A DNA stretch of 29,488 bases. Origin: a virus. This document shows, one piece after another, positions 1 to 7,783 of this stretch. The position numbers and the translations under genes were made by a program. The DNA lies in the IMG/VR virus record IMGVR_UViG_3300009104_000087, positions 1 through 29,488 of that record. One strand, given 5' to 3'. Position 1 is the stretch's first letter; every line of letters begins with the position of its first letter. The notes beneath the pieces were generated by a model. That model saw only the letters and a program-made list of their open reading frames with translations. It did not search any database and was not told the origin of the DNA.

Positions 1-750
1 AAGAAATTTGCAGACAAATTGTATAAAGATGTTCGTAAAGGTATGGGAATCATGGAAGGTAATCTACCTGAATACATGATAGAAGACTTGATACAAGAAG
101 GTGTATACGATCCAGGTATCTTTAAGGCAGTCTTCTTAATGGGTGGTCCAGGTTCTGGTAAATCAACAGTTGTTAGTAAATTAGGACTTAAAGCATTGGG
201 TTTAAAAACAATTAATACAGACAAGGCATTTGAAAATGGATTAACCAAGGCAGGTCAGACATTAGATTTAACAACTGTACCGTCTGATGTTAGAAACCCT
301 ATAAGAAAGAAAGCAAAGAGAATAACTGCAAGAGGTTTAGACAGATACTTAGAAGGTAGACTTGGTCTTATCTTCGATACAACTAGTGCTGATAAAGGCA
401 AGATAGCTAGTTATAAGAAACGATTAGATTATCTTGGGTATGAGTCTAAAATGATTTATGTTTCTGCATCATTAGAAAACGCACAAGAAAGAAACAAGAC
501 GAGAAAAAGAATATTACCATCAGAGATTGTTCAATCTGATTGGGAAAGGTCACAAAAGAACATTTCAGTAATGAAGAAAATCTTTAAGAAAGACTTTGTT
601 CAGGTAACAAATGATGATGATTTAAAATCATTAGAGAAGAAAACAAATTCATTGTTTGCAAAACTAATGACTTGGTGTTCATCATTCCCTAACAACAAAA
701 TGACTATGCTTTGGAAACAGCGGCAACTATTAACCAAAAAATATAATTAA
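1..750 (+). CDS. P-loop kinase, zeta-toxin-like (5' end outside window)
   Basis: A P-loop NTPase of the small-molecule or zeta-toxin kinase type. Counting from a TTG at base 19, residues 42-49 are a perfect Walker A motif (GGPGSGKS) after a hydrophobic strand (KAVFLM). A later strand (LGLIFDTT) and an Arg-rich segment (NKTRKRIL) resemble the catalytic strand and lid of kinases that phosphorylate small substrates. The frame is open to base 1 with no good start or ribosome site at TTG 19 or ATG 43, so the true start is probably upstream and the N-terminus is missing. It sits at the head of a block of virion-type genes and ends 4 bases before the next start. The fold is clear; the substrate is not. 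A toxin, a polynucleotide kinase or a packaged enzyme are all possible. Confidence 0.7.
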   Translation, partial: KKFADKLYKDVRKGMGIMEGNLPEYMIEDLIQEGVYDPGIFKAVFLMGGPGSGKSTVVSKLGLKALGLKTINTDKAFENGLTKAGQTLDLTTVPSDVRNPIRKKAKRITARGLDRYLEGRLGLIFDTTSADKGKIASYKKRLDYLGYESKMIYVSASLENAQERNKTRKRILPSEIVQSDWERSQKNISVMKKIFKKDFVQVTNDDDLKSLEKKTNSLFAKLMTWCSSFPNNKMTMLWKQRQLLTKKYN

Positions 751-754
751 TATT

Positions 755-1240
755 ATGGAACTGTACCCCAATTCGGTAACAGCTGACTTGACATTGAGAA
801 TATATAATGTTTATCGTAATTCAGATAATCATTATTTTGGTGAAGATAGACACTATCCAAGTGATATAGGTCATTTTCTTTTAAGTAGTTATACTCTAGA
901 TGAAATGGGATTTGTTTGGTCTACATTATTAGAAGATGTAAATTCATTTGCTTGGGCATATGAACCAATTTTGTTTAGAGTGTTAAAATACACACCAGGT
1001 TGTTATATAGAATCTCATACAGACCAAGCAAGGAATGGTGAAACAGATTATAGTCTTATCATTCAAATGAATCCTACGGATGAATTCAAAGGTGGTATTC
1101 CTACTGTTGATGATAAAGAATATCGTATAGAACAAGGCGATGCCCTAATTTACGAATACGGAGAAAGACATGGAGTTTCAAAGGTTACTGATGGTGTTCG
1201 TTATGTTTTTAATGTAAGAATGAAGAAAAAACATAAATAG
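755..1240 (+). CDS. 2OG/Fe(II)-dependent oxygenase, P4H-like
   Basis: A 161-aa single-domain dioxygenase of the prolyl-4-hydroxylase or AlkB-like superfamily, which uses Fe(II) and 2-oxoglutarate to oxidise a substrate. The metal triad is visible: H88-x-D90 (in ESHTDQ) and distal H139 (in ERHGV). R149 (GVRYVFN) fits the residue that holds the 2OG carboxylate. The strand before the distal His (GDALIYEYGERHG) is typical of the family. It is the first of nine such genes in the window and the only one inside the virion block. The stop codon overlaps the late-promoter box of the next gene. The fold is well supported; the substrate is unknown. Confidence 0.82.
   Translation: MELYPNSVTADLTLRIYNVYRNSDNHYFGEDRHYPSDIGHFLLSSYTLDEMGFVWSTLLEDVNSFAWAYEPILFRVLKYTPGCYIESHTDQARNGETDYSLIIQMNPTDEFKGGIPTVDDKEYRIEQGDALIYEYGERHGVSKVTDGVRYVFNVRMKKKHK
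1232..1239 (+). promoter_or_regulatory. T4-like late promoter box (CATAAATA)
   Basis: CATAAATA matches the T4 late -10 consensus TATAAATA at 7 of 8 bases. It overlaps the stop codon of the oxygenase gene and ends 5 bases (GTAGT) before the ATG at 1245, so a transcript starting about 6-7 bases past the box would be leaderless or nearly so. The same GTAGT spacer occurs on the minus strand at 29157-29161. Confidence 0.6.
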
Positions 1241-1244
1241 TAGT

Positions 1245-1520
1245 ATGAAATCATTCAAAGAATATAGGACTGGTCAGTCAAGATTGAAAACTAAAACTTC
1301 TGATTGGGAAGGTAGAGCTAAATTATCTAAGAAGGTTAGAAGTGATTTTTGGAAAAGTTTTAAGAAACAAAAGAAAGAAGAATTGGGGCCAGATGCAGAT
1401 GCAGGCGATTATGTAGATGATTTCAGAAAGTCAGATGCACCTCAGTTTAAAGGTAAATCAGATAAGAAGATTCAGAAGATGGCCATCGCCGCCTTTTTAA
1501 GTAGAAAGGGAAAGAAGTAA
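1245..1520 (+). CDS. Small basic protein with capsid-targeting-like N-terminus
   Basis: A 91-aa lysine-rich protein with no family I can name. It starts MKSFKEY, which resembles the N-terminal capsid-targeting sequence of T4 internal proteins (MKTYxEF). The rest is charged and probably helical (KKVRSDFWKSFKKQKKEE), with an acidic middle (GPDADAGDYVDD) and a basic C-terminus ending RKGKK. The start follows a late box directly and the stop overlaps the next ATG (TAATG). Context suggests a packaged or morphogenesis protein; this is inference from the N-terminus and neighbours. Confidence 0.7.
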   Translation: MKSFKEYRTGQSRLKTKTSDWEGRAKLSKKVRSDFWKSFKKQKKEELGPDADAGDYVDDFRKSDAPQFKGKSDKKIQKMAIAAFLSRKGKK

Positions 1521-1852
1521 TGCCAAAGGAAAAAGAAACAGCGATAACAGAAGATAGTCAAATAACTATAGACATAAAGAGTCTCGTTGGTATACTTACA
1601 GTGATATTGGCCATGGCTGGCATATATTTTACACTAACAGCTCAAATAGCACAATTACAATTAGATGTAATTCGTATGCAGGATGCTGTAGAAATGAATG
1701 AAGAATTCAGAATCAAATGGCCAAGAGGTGAGCTGGGTGCATTGCCTGATGATGCCGTTCAAGATTTAAACATCGAATATTTACAAGACGATGTTAAGAA
1801 ATTGCAAGAAGAATTTGATGAACATGTGGACGAACATGAGGAAATAGAATGA
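1520..1852 (+). CDS. Membrane protein, one TM segment plus coiled coil
   Basis: 110 aa. A cytoplasmic-type N-terminus is followed by one strong transmembrane helix at about residues 19-41 (from IKSLVGIL to FTLTAQI), then heptad-like sequence (IAQLQLDVIRMQ) and a second acidic coiled coil to the C-terminus (DDVKKLQEEFDEHVDEHEE). No catalytic motif. It could be a holin-like or other membrane-anchored phage protein; small TM-plus-coil proteins of this type are frequent in marine myoviruses. It overlaps both neighbours by 1-4 bases, so it is translationally coupled in the late block. Confidence 0.7.
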   Translation: MPKEKETAITEDSQITIDIKSLVGILTVILAMAGIYFTLTAQIAQLQLDVIRMQDAVEMNEEFRIKWPRGELGALPDDAVQDLNIEYLQDDVKKLQEEFDEHVDEHEEIE

Positions 1853-2274
1853 ACGAATTAAAAACATTTAGAGAGTTATTCGAAGACGAAATAGAAAACG
1901 AACTCATTAATGAAGTCGATTCTATTCAAACTCGTATGAAAAAACGAAGAGCGATGCGTAAGAATCGTGCTAAGATTGCATTTGCTAGAAAGAAAGCGAT
2001 GAAAAGAAAGATTTTAGACCCGAAGAAACTCATGAAGAGAGCCAGAAAACAGGCACGAAATAAGATTGCAAAACGAATACTGAAAGGTAAAAGTAAGGCT
2101 GATTTGGGTATGGGTCAGAAGAGAGCATTAGAAAAGATACTCGATAAGAAGGCCGCAAAGATATCAAAACTCGCTAAAAGAATGTTAAAAGTGGTCAGAC
2201 AGAAAGAAATGATGAAAGGTAAGAAGAAACCTGTAACCAAATCTTCAAAGAACGCAATACCATCAAAGAAGTAA
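1849..2274 (+). CDS. Highly basic Lys/Arg-rich protein, probable packaged DNA-binding protein
   Basis: 141 aa. A short acidic leader (residues 1-25, MNELKTFRELFED...) is followed by about 115 residues dominated by Lys and Arg (for example KKRRAMRKNRAK and KKLMKRARKQARNK). The leader resembles the capsid-targeting sequence of T4 internal proteins and holds L-F-E|D and I-N-E|V, close to the (I/L)-x-E site of T4 gp21 protease. A basic body released from an acidic leader would suit DNA condensation in the head or ejection with DNA. I recall related basic proteins in marine T4-like phages, without an assigned function. It overlaps the previous gene by 4 bases (ATGA). Confidence 0.75.
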   Translation: MNELKTFRELFEDEIENELINEVDSIQTRMKKRRAMRKNRAKIAFARKKAMKRKILDPKKLMKRARKQARNKIAKRILKGKSKADLGMGQKRALEKILDKKAAKISKLAKRMLKVVRQKEMMKGKKKPVTKSSKNAIPSKK

Positions 2275-2305
2275 ACAATTTTGATAATCATAAGAAATCT
2301 AAACA

Positions 2306-2313
2306 TATAAATA
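2306..2313 (+). promoter_or_regulatory. T4-like late promoter box (TATAAATA)
   Basis: Perfect TATAAATA in the 47-base gap between two genes, the only real intergenic space in the first 7 kb. It ends 8 bases before the ATG at 2322, and no Shine-Dalgarno sequence lies between box and start. Confidence 0.75.
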
Positions 2314-2321
2314 ACTATATC

Positions 2322-2696
2322 ATGGAAAAACAAACTTGGAAAGATAAACTAGAAGAGGTCAGAGGGTTTACAAAACCAGAGACGACTGTAACCGAAGAAA
2401 CCGTTGGAGAACAACACGAGATTGATGAAATCGAGGAGTTGCTTAAGAAGGAATTTGAAGAACAGGCAGAGAGCCAAGAGGAGACTTTGGAATCACTCGA
2501 AGAGAAACGAGATAGATTACAAACAGAACTCAACCAAGTAGAGAAAGAACTCGCTGAAAAAAGTCAGTCAGTAGAAAAATCCATCGAAAAACTAACTGAA
2601 CGCAATATGCTTGGTAGACTTGCCAAGTCACTAAGACTCAACGAACAAGGTAAACAGAAGATGTTTAATTACTTCGAGAAAGGGGAAATCAAATGA
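2322..2696 (+). CDS. Coiled-coil protein of unknown function
   Basis: 124 aa, strongly charged. About residues 38-95 form an uninterrupted Glu/Lys/Leu heptad region (EELLKKEFEEQ, then ESLEEKRDRLQTELNQVEKEL), followed by a short helical C-terminus (MLGRLAKSLRLNEQ). No catalytic motif. It has its own perfect late box 8 bases upstream and overlaps the next gene by 4 bases. The long coil suggests a structural, scaffold-like or chaperone role in head assembly, but nothing more specific can be supported. Confidence 0.7.
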   Translation: MEKQTWKDKLEEVRGFTKPETTVTEETVGEQHEIDEIEELLKKEFEEQAESQEETLESLEEKRDRLQTELNQVEKELAEKSQSVEKSIEKLTERNMLGRLAKSLRLNEQGKQKMFNYFEKGEIK

Positions 2697-3208
2697 GTAT
2701 ACAAGAATTATCTCAAAAACTAATAGACGATATGAAAACAATTCTGGAAGGCGGAACTGTTGAAGTCGTTGAAGATGCATCTAATGATAAGTCAGACGAT
2801 GGTGAAGGTCTAGATAAAGTAGACAGTAAAGCCGCAAAGAAAAAGTTTAAAGACAGAAAAGACAAAGACATCGATAATGATGGCGATACTGATGATTCAG
2901 ATGAGTATTTGCACAAGAGAAGAAAGGCAATTTCTAAGTCACAAGAAGAATCTGTTAAGAAAGAGGAAGTTTGTGATGTTTGTGGTAAAGAACCTTGCGA
3001 ATGTGAAGACAAAGAAGATGAGAAACTTCTAAAGTCTGGTAAATATGCAAAGTATTCAGACTTACTTCTCAAGAAACAGAGAATGTCTAAAGACGCTGAC
3101 AAAACTGCAATCAATAAAGAGATTTCAAAAGAAAGAAAAAAATTGGGTATCAGTGAAGAAAATCTAGAAGATTTACTGATACATTATCTTCCAGAACAAG
3201 AGGACTAA
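2693..3208 (+). CDS. Acidic protein with EF-hand/dockerin-like loop and Cys4 knuckle
   Basis: 171 aa. Residues 59-70 form a calcium-loop pattern, D-x-D-x-D-G-D-x-D-x-x-D, as in EF-hand and dockerin repeats. Residues 94-104 hold C-x2-C-x4-C-x-C (C94, C97, C102, C104), a likely small zinc knuckle. The N-terminus has I17-L18-E19|G20, matching the (I/L)-x-E|G prohead-protease site. The remainder is Lys/Glu-rich and probably helical. It lies between coiled-coil and modular virion-type genes with 1-4 base overlaps. Metal binding is inferred from motifs; the role is unknown. Confidence 0.7.
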   Translation: MSIQELSQKLIDDMKTILEGGTVEVVEDASNDKSDDGEGLDKVDSKAAKKKFKDRKDKDIDNDGDTDDSDEYLHKRRKAISKSQEESVKKEEVCDVCGKEPCECEDKEDEKLLKSGKYAKYSDLLLKKQRMSKDADKTAINKEISKERKKLGISEENLEDLLIHYLPEQED

Positions 3209-3209
3209 T

Positions 3210-4049
3210 ATGGCTGGCAATAAGACAGACAATGGTGTTCACGAAATAGGTACAGACGATATACTCGCATCATACCAGGCTGATACACCAGGCGAAATAG
3301 AAACATCTTATCTTAAGAATGTAAATAAGGCTATTTCTATTGCCGAAAAGAAAAAGAAAGAACAAGTCAAAGCACATTTCTCTATGATATTTGACAATCC
3401 ATTACAAGGTTATCCTTACAACGAACAGTATGGTTTCGATAAGACACTTGAAGAGGGTGTTGAATTAGAAGAAGGTAAAATGGGTGAAATCTATGCCGCT
3501 ATTCAAATGGGATATACTGCAAAAGAACTAGACAACGAATGGGGTATGGGTTTAGCAACTGCTAAGTCATGGATTAGAGAGTATTGGGCAGCCAAAAAAG
3601 CAAATCGTGGTTCAATGAAGAAAGAATCTGTAGACATTACAGAGGGTACATGGGCAGTTCCAGATTCAATGAAAAAGATTACTCAACTTAATGACTTAAT
3701 GAAGAAACCTCACCCTATGAGAAAACCAAAAGATGCAGACACAGCATGGAAGAAGTTCGCAAACTTAGTTGGTGATGATGGTGTTGCTGATGAATGGTAT
3801 TTTCAAGCTGAAGATGGCAAAGGCGATGCAAGAGACCCAATAGTTGACTGGTTAGGCGGTTGGGGATTTAAAGTGGCAGGTTATAGAATCACTCATGCAC
3901 CAGGTTCATATGTAAGTGGGTATGATGATGATGAAAGAGATTCCGCAGAAGTTGAAGAAGGATTCTTTGACAAAATGTGGAAAAAGATTAAGAACAAAGG
4001 CAAGATAAAGAAACCAAAAGGCAAAGATGCCAAGGCAGTTAAGGTATAA
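3210..4049 (+). CDS. Modular virion-type protein with protease-like linkers
   Basis: 279 aa in at least three modules separated by short acidic linkers. Residues 1-85 are an N-terminal region. After L86-E-E88|G89, residues 89-135 hold an HTH-like helical module (MGYTAKELDNEWGMGLATAKSWI). After I143-T-E145|G146, residues 146-240 form a Trp-rich module (WYFQAEDGKGDARD). After V-E-E250|G251 comes a short basic tail. The LEE|G and ITE|G linkers match the (I/L)-x-E|(A/G/S) specificity of T4-type prohead protease, so the protein may be cut into pieces during head maturation. The ESVDITEG linker recurs in the next gene with an identical 20-base DNA stretch. Functions of the modules are unknown. Confidence 0.72.
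   Translation: MAGNKTDNGVHEIGTDDILASYQADTPGEIETSYLKNVNKAISIAEKKKKEQVKAHFSMIFDNPLQGYPYNEQYGFDKTLEEGVELEEGKMGEIYAAIQMGYTAKELDNEWGMGLATAKSWIREYWAAKKANRGSMKKESVDITEGTWAVPDSMKKITQLNDLMKKPHPMRKPKDADTAWKKFANLVGDDGVADEWYFQAEDGKGDARDPIVDWLGGWGFKVAGYRITHAPGSYVSGYDDDERDSAEVEEGFFDKMWKKIKNKGKIKKPKGKDAKAVKV
3624..3643 (+). repeat. 20-base direct repeat, copy 1 (linker)
   Basis: Bases 3624-3643 are identical to 5591-5610 and encode ESVDITE in both genes; the sequences on either side differ. It marks a module boundary in the 279-aa protein. Confidence 0.85.
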
Positions 4050-4051
4050 CA

Positions 4052-6451
4052 ATGAATTTATTCTACGAAGCAAAAAAAGTATTAGACAAAGACGGTAAAG
4101 TTAATGCATTAGGACCTTATGGTAAACAGAAACTAACAGGTCGTGAAGTATCTACTTATTTCCGTAGAAACAAAGTTAAAGACGCTCAAATTAAAAAGGC
4201 AGTAGAAGTTGCACTTGATATGGGTGGTGCAATGAGTGTTGCATACAAAGAGATTACAAAGTTTTATGGTAAGAAAGTTGCAGACTCAAAAGAAGTTCAA
4301 AATGCATTACAATATGCAAACGAAGAAACATTCAGAGAAGGTTTAGGCGAACTAGAAGAAGGTCAGTTTTGGGGTCAAAAGAAAATGGCCAAATCACACG
4401 CCGCTCAACTTAGAAAATCTGGCGCAGTAATGTTGCAGAAAAAAGAGAAATCTGGATCAGTAGGTAGAATCACTTTACCCAAAGGCCATAAAGATATTAA
4501 GAAGTATATGAAACAAGGGTATAAACAAATACCCATAGAATCTGTAGAACCAGAAAAAAAAAATCTAGTTGATGAAGGCAGAAGCGAACTTGACAAACAC
4601 ATCAAGAGTGTAAAACATATTTCTGATATCGAAATCAGATTTAGTGATGAAAAAGAGTGGAAGAGAATGTCTGCACTCGTCAAAAAAGAACTAAGAAAAC
4701 CCGAATACAAATCAATAAAACCTAAAGATGTTTATTACTCTCCTGATCCACTTCAAATTGGATTTGGTGATCCTGATGGTAAGTCAAAAACTAACATCAA
4801 ACCAATAGTAGATTTAATCGCAAACCAAACTAAAGACAAAGAAACTAGACTCAAAAGTATGTATGAGTCAATTAGAAGAGGCGAACCTTTTGTAGGCACT
4901 AAAGATACAACAGGTGGTAAAGGCACATGGAGAAATCTTACTGCCTTAAGGAAGAAGAAGTTCGATGCCCTTTATAAGAAAATGGATGGTGGGCCAGAAC
5001 ATAGGGCAATCAAAAAGAAAATCAAGAATCAAGTAAAGGCTGACGATGCATTTCATGCCCTAGTCATGAAGAAAGTAACCAACGAAGAAGTTGCAGAAGC
5101 ATATTCAAAGAATTCAAAAAGTGGTGCAGAAGTTGCTAAGATGATGATGAAGAGTAAGACAATGAAAGGTTTTGCTGCTAAAGTTAAGAAAATGAAAACA
5201 GTCACCGCTGACCAGTTAGATAAAATGTTGCCAGATTATGTCTCAGGTGGAGATATTGGGGCAATGTTTGAAGATATGCAAGGTCGGTTCGATGGAAAAT
5301 ATTCAACAGGCAGTAAGACAAAGGCCGCTTTGTATTATAGAATACCTTATAACCGATTACATGGTGAACCCGATATTTCAGCTGCAGAAGCACTTGCTAA
5401 AAAATTCAAGTTGAAATATGAAGGACTTCCATACAAAATGATGGCAGAAATGACCATTGAGGTAGAGGGAAGTCCAAAAAACCTGAAAAAGTTTCATAGT
5501 GCATTGACGAAACCAAAAGTTATTAAATCTGTCGATGGCAAAAAATACTTAAAAGTTAAGTTGCAGAAGATTTATGACTACAACATCACCGAATCTGTAG
5601 ACATTACAGAAGGCAAATTGGGTGATTCAATCATTCGTAAAGACTTTCCAAATGTATGGGCTGCTAGTGCAAAAGACAGAACTATTCTTAAGAAGTTCCA
5701 CGCAAAAGTAGACACAAAAAACTACAAGAAACAGAAAGAACTCTATAACAAAAACAAGAAAGCCTTTATGAGTGGATTGGGTAAAGAGAAACTATCATCT
5801 ATAATGAAGAAGATGACTGTTAAAAAAGGACCTATGAAAGGTTGGATGACAGATGATGTTGTTAAAGAGACTGCAAAACTCTTAGGTTATGAACTTGAAG
5901 AGATAAACATGAACATGCCTGAGAAAGTAAGAGTTCAACTATTGACACTCTACAACAAGGCAATGGATTTACCATATGGTTCACCTGCATTTAAAGGGGT
6001 TAAGAAAGAAATCGATAAGATTAATCAGAAGTATGCAATTAAAGAAGATTCAGAAGCAAAGGCAGAACTTGCACTCAAACAGGCTAGAGAAAAGAAAGCA
6101 CTGAAAGCAAAACACGAAAGAGAGATGGACCAACAAGAACAAGTTAAACCTTTCTTCGATACATATCGAGACATGCAAATACAAGAGAAGAAAGAATTAG
6201 ACCCAGCAACGATTGGTAGTATCGCTGCTATGACTGATAACAATGACCACAATAAAGCATTAATCACTCTCGCAAAAGCAATGAAAGAGATGAAAGTCGT
6301 AAAAATGTTAGAGTTGTTATCTCAAATGCACAAAGTAGAAGGTTCTATGTCTTCTGATATGGTTGCAATTAGAAAAGGTATGTATCAAGAACTCATGAAG
6401 AAATCAAAGAGAGTTTTCAGTAATCATAAAGAAATATACAAAGCATTTTAA
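4052..6451 (+). CDS. Large modular internal-virion-type polyprotein
   Basis: 799 aa, Lys-rich, built of several modules. Residues 1-98 are a helical module ending at L101-E-E103|G104. Residues 104-162 are a basic module (SGSVGRITLPKGHKD). A linker ESVEPE...LVDEG spans 163-176, where the DNA has a run of ten A. Residues 177-513 hold mixed helical and alpha/beta modules. ESVDITEG (514-521, I518-T-E520|G521) is followed by a C-terminal helical half with L-E-E|I near residue 617 and a coiled stretch (LKQAREKKALKAKHERE). The repeated (I/L)-x-E|G linkers suggest processing by the prohead protease and packaging in the head. No enzyme motif was recognised. Related linker-plus-module architectures occur in marine T4-like phages. 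Confidence 0.75.
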   Translation: MNLFYEAKKVLDKDGKVNALGPYGKQKLTGREVSTYFRRNKVKDAQIKKAVEVALDMGGAMSVAYKEITKFYGKKVADSKEVQNALQYANEETFREGLGELEEGQFWGQKKMAKSHAAQLRKSGAVMLQKKEKSGSVGRITLPKGHKDIKKYMKQGYKQIPIESVEPEKKNLVDEGRSELDKHIKSVKHISDIEIRFSDEKEWKRMSALVKKELRKPEYKSIKPKDVYYSPDPLQIGFGDPDGKSKTNIKPIVDLIANQTKDKETRLKSMYESIRRGEPFVGTKDTTGGKGTWRNLTALRKKKFDALYKKMDGGPEHRAIKKKIKNQVKADDAFHALVMKKVTNEEVAEAYSKNSKSGAEVAKMMMKSKTMKGFAAKVKKMKTVTADQLDKMLPDYVSGGDIGAMFEDMQGRFDGKYSTGSKTKAALYYRIPYNRLHGEPDISAAEALAKKFKLKYEGLPYKMMAEMTIEVEGSPKNLKKFHSALTKPKVIKSVDGKKYLKVKLQKIYDYNITESVDITEGKLGDSIIRKDFPNVWAASAKDRTILKKFHAKVDTKNYKKQKELYNKNKKAFMSGLGKEKLSSIMKKMTVKKGPMKGWMTDDVVKETAKLLGYELEEINMNMPEKVRVQLLTLYNKAMDLPYGSPAFKGVKKEIDKINQKYAIKEDSEAKAELALKQAREKKALKAKHEREMDQQEQVKPFFDTYRDMQIQEKKELDPATIGSIAAMTDNNDHNKALITLAKAMKEMKVVKMLELLSQMHKVEGSMSSDMVAIRKGMYQELMKKSKRVFSNHKEIYKAF
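5591..5610 (+). repeat. 20-base direct repeat, copy 2 (linker)
   Basis: Identical to 3624-3643, encoding ESVDITE between two modules of the 799-aa protein. A shorter partial match (GAATCTGTAGAA, encoding ESVE) lies at about 4538-4549. Confidence 0.85.
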
Positions 6452-7179
6452 TGAATAAGTTATCAGAAATTTCTGTAGATAAAGCAACTGGCAGAAAGAA
6501 AGCAGGTACTTGGGGTAGAACCACAGGCGGTTATGGTGCTAAGGCTGCAAAACAGAGTAAGAGAGCAGGGTCAAAAGGTGCAAGACGAGTAGCAAAACAC
6601 TCACTAAGAAAGTCAACAAGAGAAAGAGTAGAGAAACTACTCACTACAGATGCAAGATTCAGAGTCTTCAAAGAAAAATTGAAGAAACTAGGGTATGTCA
6701 AAGCAGAGACAGCCAAAGTAAAACAAGTAATGGAAAAGATTGCTGACTTTGGAATGATGTCAGATGCAGGCAATAAGAAAGTCGCTCGTGCTGTGGCACA
6801 GTCAAAGAACGAGAAAGACTTAAAGGCCAAACTAGATAAAATAGCTATTATGGCCAAGGGCAAGTATTCTGAGGCGCAAGAAGATGAAGTTCTTCAAAGA
6901 GCCTTAGATGCATTAAACTCGAAGGCAAAAGGTGTGCAAAACAGACCTGATGCAAACATGTTGATGCAACTTCGTAAGTTTAAAGATATCACTAAAGATG
7001 GTGAAGTCAGAACAGACGATATGAAGAAAATCAAGGTGAAGAGAGACGATGCAGTAAAAGTTCATGACGCTTTAATGTCGGTTAGAGCACCGCAACGAAC
7101 TAAATACTTACAATTATTACAAAAAGATAAAAATTCTTTCAATAAAGTCTTTAAAGCTATATTGAAAGTTGCAAGTTAA
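6451..7179 (+). CDS. Basic helical virion-type protein
   Basis: 242 aa. The N-terminus MNKLSE|I has an L-x-E site at residues 4-6. A Gly/Arg/Lys-rich low-complexity segment follows (residues 14-55, including TWGRTTGGYGAKAAK), then helical sequence to the end. The start overlaps the last base of the previous stop codon (TAATG), so it is coupled to the 799-aa gene. No catalytic motif. The basic N-terminal third and position suggest a DNA-associated internal head protein, by inference only. Confidence 0.7.
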   Translation: MNKLSEISVDKATGRKKAGTWGRTTGGYGAKAAKQSKRAGSKGARRVAKHSLRKSTRERVEKLLTTDARFRVFKEKLKKLGYVKAETAKVKQVMEKIADFGMMSDAGNKKVARAVAQSKNEKDLKAKLDKIAIMAKGKYSEAQEDEVLQRALDALNSKAKGVQNRPDANMLMQLRKFKDITKDGEVRTDDMKKIKVKRDDAVKVHDALMSVRAPQRTKYLQLLQKDKNSFNKVFKAILKVAS

Positions 7180-7196
7180 AAAGAGAGGAAAACAAA

Positions 7197-7766
7197 ATGG
7201 CATTATGGGGAGTATCAGACGCTGATGAAGCAAAACCTAAGTGGTTATCAGCAACAGATAAATCTAATACATTTGCAACGGCCGCTGGATGGGTACTAAG
7301 AAGAACTGTAGGGTCTAGAACTCTAGAGGAACTTTTAGTCTCAGCTCAAGGTCTGGCAACAGGAATTGGACAAGCTGACATTACAGCGATAGATTGGGTA
7401 ACAACAGCCGCAGATAAATCTGCTGGATTTACACTTTCTGCAACTGTAAGTTATAACGAAAAAGTGACTGTATCTGGAAGTCCTACTTTATCAGTTACCA
7501 ATGGTAACGAAGGTAGTGGTTCAGGTAGAGGCCCACATGTATTAGTATACGCTTCAGGAACAGGAACTAACCAACTAACTTTCTCATTGGCAATAGGAGC
7601 TAACAACGCTGCTACTAATGCAAATGATGTATTAAGTTTTGGTGCAAATGCTGTAGCCCACGCAGGTGGTTCAACAATAGTAGATACAGTTGGTGGTGGA
7701 AACGCAACCATTACTTCTTCTGCTGGAATCGGAACACTCGCTGGAACAATTACAGTTGTTGCATAA
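7197..7766 (+). CDS. Beta-rich virion structural protein
   Basis: 189 aa, low in charged residues and rich in Thr, Ser, Gly, Ala and Val, unlike the Lys-rich genes before it. The N-terminus (MALWGVSDADEAKPKWL) is of a type I recall in structural proteins of marine T4-like phages. Alternating beta-strand sequence follows (FTLSATVSYNEKVTVSG), consistent with Ig-like or decoration folds. A good ribosome site (GAGAGGAAAA) precedes the ATG, consistent with strong expression. It may be a head decoration or tail-associated protein; which one cannot be said. Confidence 0.75.
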   Translation: MALWGVSDADEAKPKWLSATDKSNTFATAAGWVLRRTVGSRTLEELLVSAQGLATGIGQADITAIDWVTTAADKSAGFTLSATVSYNEKVTVSGSPTLSVTNGNEGSGSGRGPHVLVYASGTGTNQLTFSLAIGANNAATNANDVLSFGANAVAHAGGSTIVDTVGGGNATITSSAGIGTLAGTITVVA

Positions 7767-7783
7767 GTAATAGGTAGATAGTT

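Noticed and set aside
2713-3114. Minus-strand open frame of 133 codons
   Set aside because: Ser/Leu-rich translation typical of the antisense of Lys/Glu/Asp-rich coding; the + strand gene has motifs and operon overlap.
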